A program made the translations under genes and the position numbers. DNA of 64,000 nt from JAJZRV01 sp027442615 (GTDB taxonomy: Bacteria > Pseudomonadota > Gammaproteobacteria > Burkholderiales > Ferrovaceae): assembly GCA_027442615.1 (NCBI GenBank), contig DAIBBI010000033.1, forward strand, positions 1 to 64,000, written 5' to 3'. Below the pieces are notes generated by a model that was not told where the DNA came from, did not search any database, and saw only the letters and a program-made list of their open reading frames with translations. Shown here piece by piece: positions 45,041 through 55,200 of this stretch; positions within the stretch are counted from its first letter, which is position 1, and each line of letters begins with the position of its first letter.

Positions 45041-46384
45041 ATGAAATACATCAAAATTTGCGCCCAAGCGCTTAATCGTTGGATTTTAACGCAAAAATCA
45101 TCCGTGAAGGCCTCTGATTCCCGTCTGAGCGGGATGGTGGCCACCGTGTTGATGATGGTGTTCGGCATCGCCACAGCCTTCGGCATCACCCCGGGCACTT
45201 CAACCCGGCAGGTACCCATCAGTCCGGTCATCGAGGACATCACCCAGGCCAGCATGACGCCTGTGGCCACCCCCGGCATCTACTCGCAGCAAGAACAGGT
45301 GCATAGCGGCGACACCCTGGCAGCCCTGCTGTTTCGCATGGGTGTGGACGATCAGCCCGCCCTCGAGTTCATCCGGACCAACCCCGTGGCGCGCAGCATC
45401 TACCAGCAGATGTCGCCAGGCAAGCCCATCCGCATCCAGCGACGCGCCAATGGTGACCTCATCACCCTGCGCTTTCCCCGTTCTGAAAACAAAACCCTGG
45501 TCATTGAACGCGTGGGCGAACAGTTTCAGGCTTCCGAAGTGGCCGTGGGCAGCATCCGCCGGGTAGTCCAGGCCGCCGCCACCATCCAGAGCTCGCTCTT
45601 TGCCGCAGCAGATAACGCCGGCATTCCCGATAGCGTCACCCATCAGTTGAGCCGCCTGTTTTCCACGGACGTGGATTTCCGCAATGACTTGCGTACAGGG
45701 GACACCTTCTCCGTCATCTACGAAGCCACTCAGGACGACTTCGACCAGGTCAAGGCCGGCCGCATTCTTGCCGCCGAATTCGTCAACAGGGGCGTGGTCA
45801 CACGCCGCGTATTCTTCGACGGCCCGGACGGTGGCGACTACTACACACCGGATGGCAAGGGCGCGCGCGCCTCCTTCCTGCGTTCTCCAATCGAGTTTTC
45901 ACGGGTCACCTCGGGCTTCAAAGCGGAGCGTTTCCACCCCATCCTCAAGACCTGGCGGGCACACCAGGGCATTGACCTCGGGGCTCCCACGGGGACACCG
46001 GTGGTTTCCGTGGCAAACGCCACTGTGGCCTTTGCGGGATGGCGCAACGGTTACGGCAATGTCATCGAACTGCGCCACGCCAACGGCATCAACACGGTCT
46101 ATGGCCACCTATCTGCCTTTGCCAACGGGCTGCGCACCGGTGCGCACATCCGCCAGGGCGAGGTGATCGGCTATGTGGGCATGACGGGGCTCGCCACCGG
46201 GCCGCACCTGCACTACGAATTCAAGATCGGCGGCATCCAGCATGACCCCCAGGGACCCGATGTTCCCCGTTATGCCAGCGCCAGCCTGACAGGGCGTGCC
46301 AAATCCCAGTTCCTGTCGGCCACCTCTCCCCTGATTACGGAACTCGACGCCATTCGTGGCAGCCCACTCGCCAAGTTTGAATAG
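45041..46384 (+). CDS. M23 (LytM) peptidoglycan endopeptidase, MepM-like
   Basis: A 447-residue cell-wall hydrolase. A membrane anchor or signal segment lies at about residues 32-50. A LysM/OapA-like domain follows (QVHSGDTLAALLFRMGV). The C-terminal peptidase domain has the zinc-ligand HQGIDLGAPTGTPV, the VYGHLS motif and GPHLHYEF, as in active LytM enzymes. No RBS precedes the ATG at 45041; a GTG at 45104 is an alternative start. It is divergent from tyrS and 3 bases before anmK. Confidence 0.92.
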   Translation: MKYIKICAQALNRWILTQKSSVKASDSRLSGMVATVLMMVFGIATAFGITPGTSTRQVPISPVIEDITQASMTPVATPGIYSQQEQVHSGDTLAALLFRMGVDDQPALEFIRTNPVARSIYQQMSPGKPIRIQRRANGDLITLRFPRSENKTLVIERVGEQFQASEVAVGSIRRVVQAAATIQSSLFAAADNAGIPDSVTHQLSRLFSTDVDFRNDLRTGDTFSVIYEATQDDFDQVKAGRILAAEFVNRGVVTRRVFFDGPDGGDYYTPDGKGARASFLRSPIEFSRVTSGFKAERFHPILKTWRAHQGIDLGAPTGTPVVSVANATVAFAGWRNGYGNVIELRHANGINTVYGHLSAFANGLRTGAHIRQGEVIGYVGMTGLATGPHLHYEFKIGGIQHDPQGPDVPRYASASLTGRAKSQFLSATSPLITELDAIRGSPLAKFE

Positions 46385-46387
46385 CGC

Positions 46388-47491
46388 ATGAGCGAGGCAC
46401 ATTATGTGGGCCTCATGTCTGGCACCAGCCTGGACGGCATCGATGCCGTTGCCGTTTCGTTTTCTGGCGACGGCCCCAGCGTGCTGGCACATGTCACCCA
46501 CGATTTCCCGGCAGCATTGCGTGCCACGCTGCTGGAGCTCAATACGCCCCAGGGACAGAACGAACTGGAGCGGGCAGCCCTGACCGGCGTGGCCCTGGCC
46601 CGCTGTTACGCGGCAGCCACCCATCAGGTCCTCAAGCAGGCCGGACTGCTGCCCCCGCAGGTGCGGGCCATCGGCTGTCACGGTCAAACCGTGCGCCACC
46701 GCCCCGATCAGGGATTTACGCTGCAGTTGGGCAACGGGGCATTGCTGGCCGAGCTGACGGGCATCACCGTGGTGACGGATTTTCGTTCGCGCGACATAGC
46801 GGCGGGTGGACAGGGCGCCCCGCTGGTTCCCGCCTTCCACGATGCCATTTTTCGCTCCCCCCACCACTCGCGCATCATCCTCAATCTGGGCGGCATCGCC
46901 AATCTGACCGTGCTTCATCCCGGACGGGAGACGCGTGGTTATGACTGTGGTCCGGCCAATGTGCTGATGGACGGTTGGGTGGAGCGGCATCTGGGGCAGC
47001 CCTACGATCGCGATGGCTTGTGGGGCCGTTCCGGAACCGTCTCCATGGTGCTATTGCAGGCCTTGCTGAAACACCCCTTTTTTCAGCGCAAGCCTCCCAA
47101 AAGCACGGGGCGCGATGAGTTTCATCTGCCCTGGCTTGAGGGTGTGCTGGATCAACGGCCTGTCCTTGCATCGCAGGATGTCCAGGCCACGCTGGTGGCC
47201 CTGACGGCGCACAGCGTGGCCCAATGCATTGCGGCAGAAGCCGCGGATGGCATGGAATTGTATTGCTGCGGCGGTGGCGCCAGAAATCCTGCGCTCGTGG
47301 AACTACTCCGGAGCTTGCTGCCCAATGCCTCGGTGCGCCTGACAGACGATCTGGGGGTGCCTGCCATGCAGGTGGAGGCGACGGCCTTTGCGTGGCTTGC
47401 TCGCGAACTGCTGCAGGGACGCCATGCCAACCTGCCCGCCGTCACGGGCGCGCATGGCCGCGTGCCGCTGGGTGCCATTTACCCCGCGTAA
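46388..47491 (+). CDS. anmK: anhydro-N-acetylmuramic acid kinase
   Basis: A 367-residue sugar kinase that phosphorylates and opens anhydro-MurNAc released from peptidoglycan by lytic transglycosylases. It has VGLMSGTSLDGIDAV, IGCHGQTVRHRP, VTDFRSRDIAAGGQGAPLVP, LNLGGIANLTVL and DCGPANVLMDG, plus YCCGGGARNPAL near the end. Its position directly after an M23 endopeptidase gene fits a cell-wall recycling unit. It is convergent with argB. Confidence 0.96.
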   Translation: MSEAHYVGLMSGTSLDGIDAVAVSFSGDGPSVLAHVTHDFPAALRATLLELNTPQGQNELERAALTGVALARCYAAATHQVLKQAGLLPPQVRAIGCHGQTVRHRPDQGFTLQLGNGALLAELTGITVVTDFRSRDIAAGGQGAPLVPAFHDAIFRSPHHSRIILNLGGIANLTVLHPGRETRGYDCGPANVLMDGWVERHLGQPYDRDGLWGRSGTVSMVLLQALLKHPFFQRKPPKSTGRDEFHLPWLEGVLDQRPVLASQDVQATLVALTAHSVAQCIAAEAADGMELYCCGGGARNPALVELLRSLLPNASVRLTDDLGVPAMQVEATAFAWLARELLQGRHANLPAVTGAHGRVPLGAIYPA

Positions 47492-47501
47492 ACGCAATAC
47501 G

Positions 47502-48413
47502 TCAGGCCGCGCCAGTGCCGCGGTTGGCGGAAGCACCGCGGATCAGGGTACCGATGCCTTCGTCCGTCAGCACTTCCAGCAGCAAGGCATGGGGTACCCG
47601 GCCATCGATGATATGTGCGGTCTTGACGCCGTTCTGCACGGCATCCAGGGCGCAATCCACTTTGGGGAGCATGCCGCCGAAAATGGTGCCGTCCTTTGTC
47701 AGCGCCTGGACCTTTGCAGCGGTGAGTCCGGTCAGCACTTTGCCTTCCTTGTCCAGCACGCCCGTGGTGTTGGTCAATAACAGCAGCTTCTCGGCCTGCA
47801 GCGTCACCGCCAGCTTGCCGGCAACGAGGTCGGCGTTGATGTTGTAGGCTTCACCTGCTTCTCCCACGCCCAGGGGAGCAATGACGGGAATGAAATTCTG
47901 GTTGCACAGCAAGTTGACGATACCCGGGTCAATGCTCACCACTTCTCCAACCTGGCCGATATCAATGGCCTCCTCCGACTGGTCGGGAATGCGCAACATG
48001 AGCTTGCGTGCATGAATGAAGTTGCCATCCTTGCCGGTCAGTCCCACGGCATTGCCGCCAGCGCGGTTGATCAGGGTCACGATATCCTGATTGACGAGCC
48101 CGCCCAGGACCATCTCCACCACGTCGAGGGTCTCCTCATCCGTCACGCGCATGCCCTGGATGAACTCGCTTTGCTTGCCCACGCGCTTGAGCAGTTCACC
48201 AATTTGCGGGCCGCCGCCATGCACCACCACGGGATTCATCCCCACGAGCTTGAGTAGCACCACATCACGCGCAAACCCTTCCTGTAGCGCCACGTCAGTC
48301 ATGGCGTTACCGCCGTATTTGATGACGATGGTCTTGCCGTGAAAACGCTGGATATAAGGCAACGCCTCGATCAGGACGGCGCTTTTGTGCTCGGGGGAAA
48401 TGGCTTGGGTCAT
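47502..48413 (-). CDS. argB: acetylglutamate kinase
   Basis: A 303-residue amino-acid kinase of arginine synthesis. Motifs are TIVIKYGGNAM with the phosphate-binding Lys, VVHGGGPQIG, RVTDEETLDVVEMVL, YNINADLVAGKLA, LTNTTGVLD and GGMLPKVDCALDAV. The N-terminal helix (about residues 10-22) is of the type found in arginine-sensitive hexameric enzymes. It appears monocistronic, 44 bases downstream of coq7 on the same strand. Confidence 0.97.
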   Translation of the reverse strand: MTQAISPEHKSAVLIEALPYIQRFHGKTIVIKYGGNAMTDVALQEGFARDVVLLKLVGMNPVVVHGGGPQIGELLKRVGKQSEFIQGMRVTDEETLDVVEMVLGGLVNQDIVTLINRAGGNAVGLTGKDGNFIHARKLMLRIPDQSEEAIDIGQVGEVVSIDPGIVNLLCNQNFIPVIAPLGVGEAGEAYNINADLVAGKLAVTLQAEKLLLLTNTTGVLDKEGKVLTGLTAAKVQALTKDGTIFGGMLPKVDCALDAVQNGVKTAHIIDGRVPHALLLEVLTDEGIGTLIRGASANRGTGAA

Positions 48414-48457
48414 GGAAGGCTCCGGAAATTTCGCGCCATTTTATGCGAAAACCGCCT

Positions 48458-49084
48458 TCAAACCCAGTACACCGTGCGGGTCATGACTTTGGAGGATAGG
48501 GCCATGGCCCATTTGATGGGAGGCATGAACTCCGCCGCCCCCAGGGACTGGGCGAGTTCAGCGTGTCCCGCCTCATCCGTTTTCATCTGTTCGATCACTG
48601 CGCGTGTGCGGGCGTCGGTTGCAGGAATGCGGTCCAGGTGATGCGCAAGATGCCCTTCCACCTGGCGTTCGGTTTCCTTCAGAAAGGCCAGGTTCCAGCG
48701 GTCACCCGCCACTCCAGCCAGAACGCCAAGCGCAAAGGAGCCTGCATACCACAGGGGATTGAGATAGCTCACGCGCCCCCCCAGTTCGGCGATGCGCTCC
48801 TCGCACCAGGCCAGATGGTCTTCCTCTTCCTGGGCCGCCCCCCGCAGCGCCTCGCGATTGGCAGAAATGCGCGCGGTCAGGGCCTGGCCCTGGTAGAGCG
48901 CCTGGGCGCAGACCTCGCCGGTGTGGTTGATGCGCATCAGGCGCGCCACATGGTCCTTTTCAGAGGGCGAGAGTGCGACTTCCGGTACGGTGCGTGCAGG
49001 CGAGGGACGGGATTCGCGCGCGGGGGCCGCGAGGGTGCGCAAGGCGCGATCAAATCCGATGATGAGTTCGTCGAGTGTGAGCAT
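48458..49084 (-). CDS. coq7: 2-polyprenyl-3-methyl-6-methoxy-benzoquinol hydroxylase (Coq7)
   Basis: A 208-residue di-iron hydroxylase of ubiquinone synthesis. Iron-ligand motifs are visible: NHTGEVCAQALYQGQ, EEEDHLAWCEERI, ETERQVEGHLAHHL and KTDEAGHAELA, giving the E-ExxH-E-ExxH pattern. Its presence implies aerobic ubiquinone synthesis. It follows the terminator of the first porin by only 16 bases. Its promoter is not evident. Confidence 0.95.
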   Translation of the reverse strand: MLTLDELIIGFDRALRTLAAPARESRPSPARTVPEVALSPSEKDHVARLMRINHTGEVCAQALYQGQALTARISANREALRGAAQEEEDHLAWCEERIAELGGRVSYLNPLWYAGSFALGVLAGVAGDRWNLAFLKETERQVEGHLAHHLDRIPATDARTRAVIEQMKTDEAGHAELAQSLGAAEFMPPIKWAMALSSKVMTRTVYWV

Positions 49085-49100
49085 GGGTTGAGCCTACCAC

Positions 49101-49128
49101 AAAAAAACCGCCCCCGAAGGGGCGGTTT
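49101..49128 (-). terminator. terminator after porin 1
   Basis: AAACCGCCCC and GGGGCGGTTT form a 10-bp stem, followed on the minus strand by seven T. It lies about 50 bases after the porin stop and just before coq7. Confidence 0.92.
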
Positions 49129-49178
49129 CAAGGTCCTGCCTGTCAAGCCCGAATCCCGCGCGTGGCGGGACAAGGGGT

Positions 49179-50525
49179 TTAGAAGCGGTGACGCACACCC
49201 ACCATGGTGGTGGTGTTCTGATTTGCTGCAGGGTTGGTTGCCGTTGCGCCCAGATTGTAGAACGAAGCCACGCCACCCGTGACGTTCTGGTCGGAAATAC
49301 CGGCATACACGTCGGTCCGCTTGGACAGATGGTAATCCAGCACCAGGCCATAGGACTGCACGAAACCAGCGCAGCGGGTCAGGTTGGTGCCAGTACCGGC
49401 AACGCATCCGCCACCCGCGCTACCCGTGTAGTCGGAGTTGCGGGCATTATAGGCTGCAACCATCACGTCCAGCGCTGAAGTGGCCTGCCACTTGGCGCCC
49501 ATGAACAACAGGTTGGTGACCTTGTTGCTGGCGTTGTAGGCGGTGGAGTTGACCGCGCCGTACTGGCCCGTCTGGTAGGTGCCGGGAGGCATGCCTCCGG
49601 CAAACGCCAGCGTGGGGTCGGAAGGCGCCATGTACACGATATGTTCCGCGCCGCCCGAGAAGGTGACGGTGTTCATGGTGTACTTCATGTTCAGACCAGC
49701 CGCCTTGTTATCCGCAACGACTGCAAGCATGGAGTTGCTGGCCGTGGGATTCGAGGTGTTGGGGAAAGTACCCACGCCATCTTTCTTGAAGCTGACAAAA
49801 CCATCCACGGAGTAGTTGCCCACATCGGTACCCAGGGCAAACTGACCCGCGGAGTTGGCCGTCGTGCTGCCGGCAATGCCGCCAAACTGGTACATGGCAC
49901 CCACGCGCACGCCGCCGAACTTGCCTTCGTACTTGATGGAGTTGTCAAGGCGCGCATCTTCCGTCCAGCCGCCACCGCCGTAGCTGCCGTAGAACCCGAC
50001 CAGCGAGAAGGCGTAGGAACCACCCAACGGATCATATTTGACGATCTGGTCGAGCGAGGAGCTGTACTGGCGACCGAAGGACAGGGTGCCGTACTGCTTG
50101 GAGGCCAGATACAGAACGCTACGCTGGTTGAACAGCTGACCGGCGCGGGAACTGTCGCCACCGGTGCTGGTCTTGAAATTGCCCGTGGTCAGGCCGCTGA
50201 TGCCGTCGGTAATCGCGCCCGTGTTGGGGTTGATACCCGCTTCCAGAATGAATCCTGCCTTCAGGTCACCATTGATGTCTTCACTGCCCTTGAAGCCCAG
50301 CACGGACTGGCTCATGCCGTTGGGGGCCAGGGTCGTGACCGACTTGCCGCCGTTGTTGGTCACGTAGATCTGGGTCGGAACACCTGCAGGCATGGAAGCG
50401 TTGGAGTTTGCGCCAGAAGTCAGATTGGCAATACCCATGTCGATAATGCCATAAAGGGACACATCCGCCTGCGCTGCGCCAGCCACTGCGCTAAGCGCTG
50501 CCGCCGCGAGTAACGATTTTTTCAT
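49179..50525 (-). CDS. general porin (Porin_4 family), copy 1
   Basis: A 448-residue outer-membrane trimeric porin. The signal peptide MKKSLLAAAALSAVAGAAQA is followed by DVSLYGIIDMGI, the classic betaproteobacterial porin start. Barrel strands such as SVLGFKGSEDINGDLKAGFILE and RQYSSSLDQIV are visible, and the chain ends in VGVRHRF with a terminal Phe. The start at 50525 has GGAG nine bases upstream; the longer frame is rejected. It has its own terminator. The 217-base leader to 50742 holds no gene and only a weak TAATAT (50661-50666); no Pho box is seen. Confidence 0.93.
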   Translation of the reverse strand: MKKSLLAAAALSAVAGAAQADVSLYGIIDMGIANLTSGANSNASMPAGVPTQIYVTNNGGKSVTTLAPNGMSQSVLGFKGSEDINGDLKAGFILEAGINPNTGAITDGISGLTTGNFKTSTGGDSSRAGQLFNQRSVLYLASKQYGTLSFGRQYSSSLDQIVKYDPLGGSYAFSLVGFYGSYGGGGWTEDARLDNSIKYEGKFGGVRVGAMYQFGGIAGSTTANSAGQFALGTDVGNYSVDGFVSFKKDGVGTFPNTSNPTASNSMLAVVADNKAAGLNMKYTMNTVTFSGGAEHIVYMAPSDPTLAFAGGMPPGTYQTGQYGAVNSTAYNASNKVTNLLFMGAKWQATSALDVMVAAYNARNSDYTGSAGGGCVAGTGTNLTRCAGFVQSYGLVLDYHLSKRTDVYAGISDQNVTGGVASFYNLGATATNPAANQNTTTMVGVRHRF

Positions 50526-50742
50526 TGGGAACACTCCATGTGTTTGTTTGATTTTGGTCTTTCCAGACATTTCCGCTGGGTTTGCAGACATCCAGAGAAC
50601 TTCCTGTCGGGACATCAGCTTGAAGCAACCCATGAAGAGCGCATCAAGCTTGTGCAGCCAATATTACACATTTCTTACGGTGTTCTTTCCAAATCTTCGA
50701 ATCACATATGGCACTTCGGGGATTTTGTCGTATTTTTGCAAC

Positions 50743-50770
50743 AAAAAAGCCACCCCGAAGGGTGGCTTTT
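50743..50770 (-). terminator. terminator after porin 2
   Basis: AAAAAGCCACCC and GGGTGGCTTTT pair around CGAA, with TTTTTT following on the minus strand. It lies about 40 bases after the porin 2 stop. Confidence 0.92.
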
Positions 50771-50809
50771 GCAGGGCCGAGAATTCCAGCCCAACCGCAT
50801 CAGAGAGTC

Positions 50810-52114
50810 CTAGAAGCGGTGGACGATGCCGACGCCGTAGGTATCGTAGCTCTGGACGGAACCGCCAGCAAACAGACCGGACTTGATGTCATGCATCAAT
50901 CCCGCATAGAGATTGGTGCGCTTGCTCAGGTCGTAATCCGCCAGCAGGGAGTAGTAACGGTCCGAGCCGGACATCTGTGGCTTTGCTGCAACGGCTGCCC
51001 CAGTAAATGCCTGGGTATTGAAATTGCCGGTGGGCACGGTCACGTTGTAGAAGGCTGCCGACAGCTTGGCGGCCGAGGTGAGCTGGTAATTGCCGCCCAA
51101 CCAGAACACGTTGTAGGTCTTGGTTCCCACGAAGTCGTTGCTGGCACTGGAGGTGGGATTGATGGTGTAACCGTAGATCTGCTGCATTGCGTTGTCCAGC
51201 GCAGGACTGCTGGGTGCTTTCCAGTTGATGCGCTGATAGCCCGCCTTCAGGGTCAGGGGGTCAATGATTTGGTAACGCAGCACCGCGGTATACGAGTCGA
51301 GGTTCAGGAACTGCACGCCCACGGTGTTGGCCAGGGGATCGGAGCTGATGTTGGTGGAGTCCTTGGCCGACTGCGCGGACAATTCCACGCCAAAGCGGGA
51401 GGCTTCATAACCTACGCTGCCCTGTATCGTGGAACGGGCCGTCTGGTTGCCTGCCATGCCGCCGAAGCCATACAGCGCATTCACGCCGAACGAGCCCCAG
51501 TTTTTGGAATACTTGACCGAGTTGTCCACGCGGGCGCTATCCGTGGCACCGCCGCCGCCGTAGAAACCGGAGAAGTTGATGGGTGAGAACATCTGGGCGT
51601 TGACGGGATCGTAGCCGCCACCGGTTGCCGTAATGATGTCCAGATTCAAGCTGTTTTGGCGACCAAAGGTCACCGCACCCAGATCCACGTTGGACAGACC
51701 CACGAAGGCATTACGGCCAAACAACTGACCATTCAAGCTGGTGTCTGCCACCATGCTGGTGGGCTTGCCAGGGGCACCAGCGCCAGCGAGACCGGAGGTT
51801 GCGAGCATGCCGTTACCGAGGCTGAAAGCGGATTCCATCTGGAAAAATGCCTTGTTGCCATTGCCCAGATCTTCCGAACCCTTGATGCCCCAGCGGGTTT
51901 GCTTTTCACCACCGTTCATCATACCCAGCGCCGAACCCGTCTTGACGTAGGGACCGCCGGTGGGAACGGCGCCCGTCACGAAAGTGGGGCCAAAGTTGCC
52001 GGCATGGGTCAACTCGGCCACACCAAGGTCCAGAATACCGTACAGCGTCACGTCAGCTTGTGCAGAACCGGCCACTGCAGTAAGGGCAGCCAGTGCAAAC
52101 AGGGATTTTTTCAT
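50810..52114 (-). CDS. general porin (Porin_4 family), copy 2, probably PhoB-regulated
   Basis: A 434-residue porin homologous to its neighbour. The signal peptide MKKSLFALAALTAVAGSAQA is followed by DVTLYGILDLGV. TRWGIKGSEDLGNGNKAFFQ and FVGLSNVDLGAVTFGRQNS are typical strands and loop L3 region, and the C-terminus is VGIVHRF. The ATG at 52114 is preceded by GGAGCTACTTTAGA, a slightly long spacing. A Pho-box promoter about 85-130 bases upstream suggests induction by phosphate starvation; anion selectivity is not provable from sequence. Confidence 0.93.
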   Translation of the reverse strand: MKKSLFALAALTAVAGSAQADVTLYGILDLGVAELTHAGNFGPTFVTGAVPTGGPYVKTGSALGMMNGGEKQTRWGIKGSEDLGNGNKAFFQMESAFSLGNGMLATSGLAGAGAPGKPTSMVADTSLNGQLFGRNAFVGLSNVDLGAVTFGRQNSLNLDIITATGGGYDPVNAQMFSPINFSGFYGGGGATDSARVDNSVKYSKNWGSFGVNALYGFGGMAGNQTARSTIQGSVGYEASRFGVELSAQSAKDSTNISSDPLANTVGVQFLNLDSYTAVLRYQIIDPLTLKAGYQRINWKAPSSPALDNAMQQIYGYTINPTSSASNDFVGTKTYNVFWLGGNYQLTSAAKLSAAFYNVTVPTGNFNTQAFTGAAVAAKPQMSGSDRYYSLLADYDLSKRTNLYAGLMHDIKSGLFAGGSVQSYDTYGVGIVHRF

Positions 52115-52197
52115 TCTAAAGTAGCTCCATAGTGTCATTCGATTGTGGTTCTTCAGCGAAACCCCGCTTTGCGAAGCTGCGCGACCTACCGAAGGCG

Positions 52198-52242
52198 ATA
52201 CTAAGGAGCGAATATGAAACTTTTGTTAAACCGGCATGACAG
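52198..52242 (-). promoter_or_regulatory. Pho box and -10 of porin 2
   Basis: On the minus strand CTGTCAT (52236-52242, a perfect PhoB half-site), GTTTAAC (52225-52231) and GTTTCAT (52214-52220) follow at exact 11-base periods. Ten bases later is TAGTAT (52198-52203). Spacing and layout are identical to the pstS promoter. Confidence 0.75.
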
Positions 52243-52271
52243 GAGGGGGAATCGCAAGGGCTTTGTCATTT

Positions 52272-55200
52272 TTACAACAATGCATTCTGGTCGAAGTCAT
52301 CTTTTCCGTGCACCAGACTGAACACCACCGGCACGAAAATCAGGGTCGCCACGGTGGCCAGCAGCAATCCGCCGATGACCGCGCGCCCCAGGGGCGCGTT
52401 CTGCTCTCCCCCCTCGCCCAGTCCCAGCGCCATGGGCGCCATGCCGATGATCATGGCCAGCGCCGTCATCAGCACCGGACGGAAACGCGAAAACCCGGCG
52501 TCCACCGCCGCACGCACGGCATTGCGTGTTTCGTTCAGGCGCTCGCGCGCAAAACTCACCACCAGGATGCTGTTGGCAGTGGCCACCCCCATGCACATGA
52601 TGGCTCCAGTCAGTGCCGGCACCGACAATGTGGTGTGGGTGGAAAACAGCATCCAGACAATGCCAGCCAGGGCTGCCGGCAAGGCCGTGATGATCACGAA
52701 GGGGTCCAGCCAGGACTGGAAGTTCACCACGATCAGCAGGTAGATCAACACCACGGCCGCCATGAGGCCGAACAGCAGTCCTGAAAAGGCGCTGTCCATG
52801 AGCGTAGCCTGTCCTTCCAGCGACACCGAGGCGCTGTCAGGCAAATCCTTGCCGCTCTCGTCAATCACATTCTGCACGCGTCTTGCCACGCTGCCCAGAT
52901 CACTGTCCTGGATGGCGGCATAGATATCGAAGGCGGGTTCAATGGCGTAATGGCTGACCACCGCATTCCCCTTGTCGCGACTGATGGTGGCCAACCCGCC
53001 CAGCACCTGCATCTGCTTGTCCTTCTCAGTGTTCACCGGAATGTTTTCCAGATCGGACAGGCTGTCCACCAGATACTGGGGCGTCTGCACCACGATGGGG
53101 TAGGACACGCCATTGCGGGGATTTAGCCAGAACGTGGGCGCCACCTGGCCGCTTCCCGAAAGTGTGGTCACCAGACTGTTGGTGACGTCCCGCTCCGTCA
53201 GCCCGAGTGTCTGCGCCAGCGAGCGATTCACGTTCACGTCAAATTGCGGATAGTTGGCTGATTGCTGGATGCGCGCATCGGCAATCCCGTCCACGTGCCG
53301 CACCTTGCGAAACAGGTTCTGGATGTACTCCAGATTGGCGTCACGGTCCGGCCCCTTGATCTGGATGTCGATCGGTGCCGGGGCACCAAAGTTGAGAATC
53401 TGGCTGACGATGTCCGCCGGCAGAAAGGCAAAGGAGACACCCGGAAACTTCTCTGGCAGGACCGTCCTCAATGTTCTGACGTAATCGTCAGTAGGGGAAT
53501 GGTTTTCATTGAGCGACACCAGGATGTCACCATCCTGGGGGCCGATGGTTCCCGTGTTGTTGTAGGACTGATTGATGCCACTGACAGGCAGGCCCATGTT
53601 GTCCACGATGCTGGATAGCTGTCCCTTCGGAATTTGCTCTCGTACCTCCTGTTCGACGTCGTCGAACAGGTGGGCGGTTTCCTCCACCCGCGTTCCCACC
53701 TGGGCGCGCACATGGATTTTGATCTGCCCCCCGTCCACCGAAGGAAAGAAATTACGCCCCAGAAACGGCACCAGTAGAAAAGACAACAACACCACGGTCA
53801 TGAAGCCGGCAATGAATGGCTTTTGATGGCGCATTGCGAGCTCAAGCAGTTCGCGATAACGATCCCTGAACGCCATGAACTTCCTGTCGAACCGCTTCTG
53901 GAACCGCAGCAACGGGTTGCTTGGCTCTGTCGGGTGCGCCTCATGGGGTTTCAAAAGAAAGTGGGCCACCGTTGGAACGAATGTACGAGACAGCAGGAAG
54001 GATGCCACCAAGGCAAACACCACGGCCTCGGCCATGGGCACAAACAGGTAACGAGGCACCCCCGTCAGGAAAAACATCGGAATGAACACGATGCACACGC
54101 AGAGCAGGGAAACAAATGCCGGGATCACGATCTGACGGGCACCATCCAGGATGGCTGTCTGGACATCCTTTCCCTGTTCCAGATGCCAGTTGATGTTTTC
54201 AATGGTCACCGTGGCATCGTCCACCAAAATCCCCACTGCCAGGGCCAGTCCGCCAAGCGTCATGACGTTCAGGGTTTCCCCGATGACCGACAATGCCGCG
54301 ATGGAAGACAGTATGGCCAGCGGAATGGATGCCGAGATGATGACGGTCGATCGCCAGCTTCCCAGAAAGAGCAGGATCATCAGGCTGGTCAATGTAGCCG
54401 CAATCACGCCTTCCCTGATCACGCTGGATACTGCTGCTCGCACGAACAGGGACTGGTCCCCGACAATTTCCATCCTGAGCGACTTGGGCAACCCGGTTTT
54501 GAGCCGGCCCACCAGTACCTTGACCTTTGAAATGATGTCCAGGGTTGAATTCGATCCGTTTTTGAGTATGGTCATCAATACGGAGCGCGTACCGTCCACC
54601 CTGACGATGTTGATCTGGGGTGGATACCCATCCCGCACATGCGCAACGTCACGCATGAAGATGGTCGCGCCCTTCACCTGCTTGATGGGTAGCCCATTCA
54701 GGTTTTGATATTCGTCTGGGCTGTCATTCAATTTGATGTTGTATTCAAACTTGCCGATTTTTTCGGTTCCTGCCGGCAGAATGAGGTTCTGCAACGCCAG
54801 TGCATTGCTCACCTCGCTGGCGGACACTCCCTTGGATTGCATGGCATGGGGATCCAGATCCACCTGGATCTGGCGCACCTTTCCACCATAGGGCGATGGA
54901 ACGGCGCTCCCCGGAACGGTGGAAAGCCGGGGGCGGATGAAATTCTGACCCAGGTCGAATAACTTCTCTTCCGGAATGTCCTTGCTGGACAACGCAAGCT
55001 GGAGGATGGGTACGGTTGCGGCGTTATAGTTGAGAATGAGCGGTGGCGTGATCCCGGGGGGCAACTGCTTCAATACCGTCTGGGAAATGGAAGCCACCTG
55101 GGCGGTGGCCGTGCGAATGTCCACACCGGGCTGAAAGAAAATTTTGACAATGCCGTACGCCGGCAGGGATTGCGACTCGATATGTTCAATGTCATTGACG

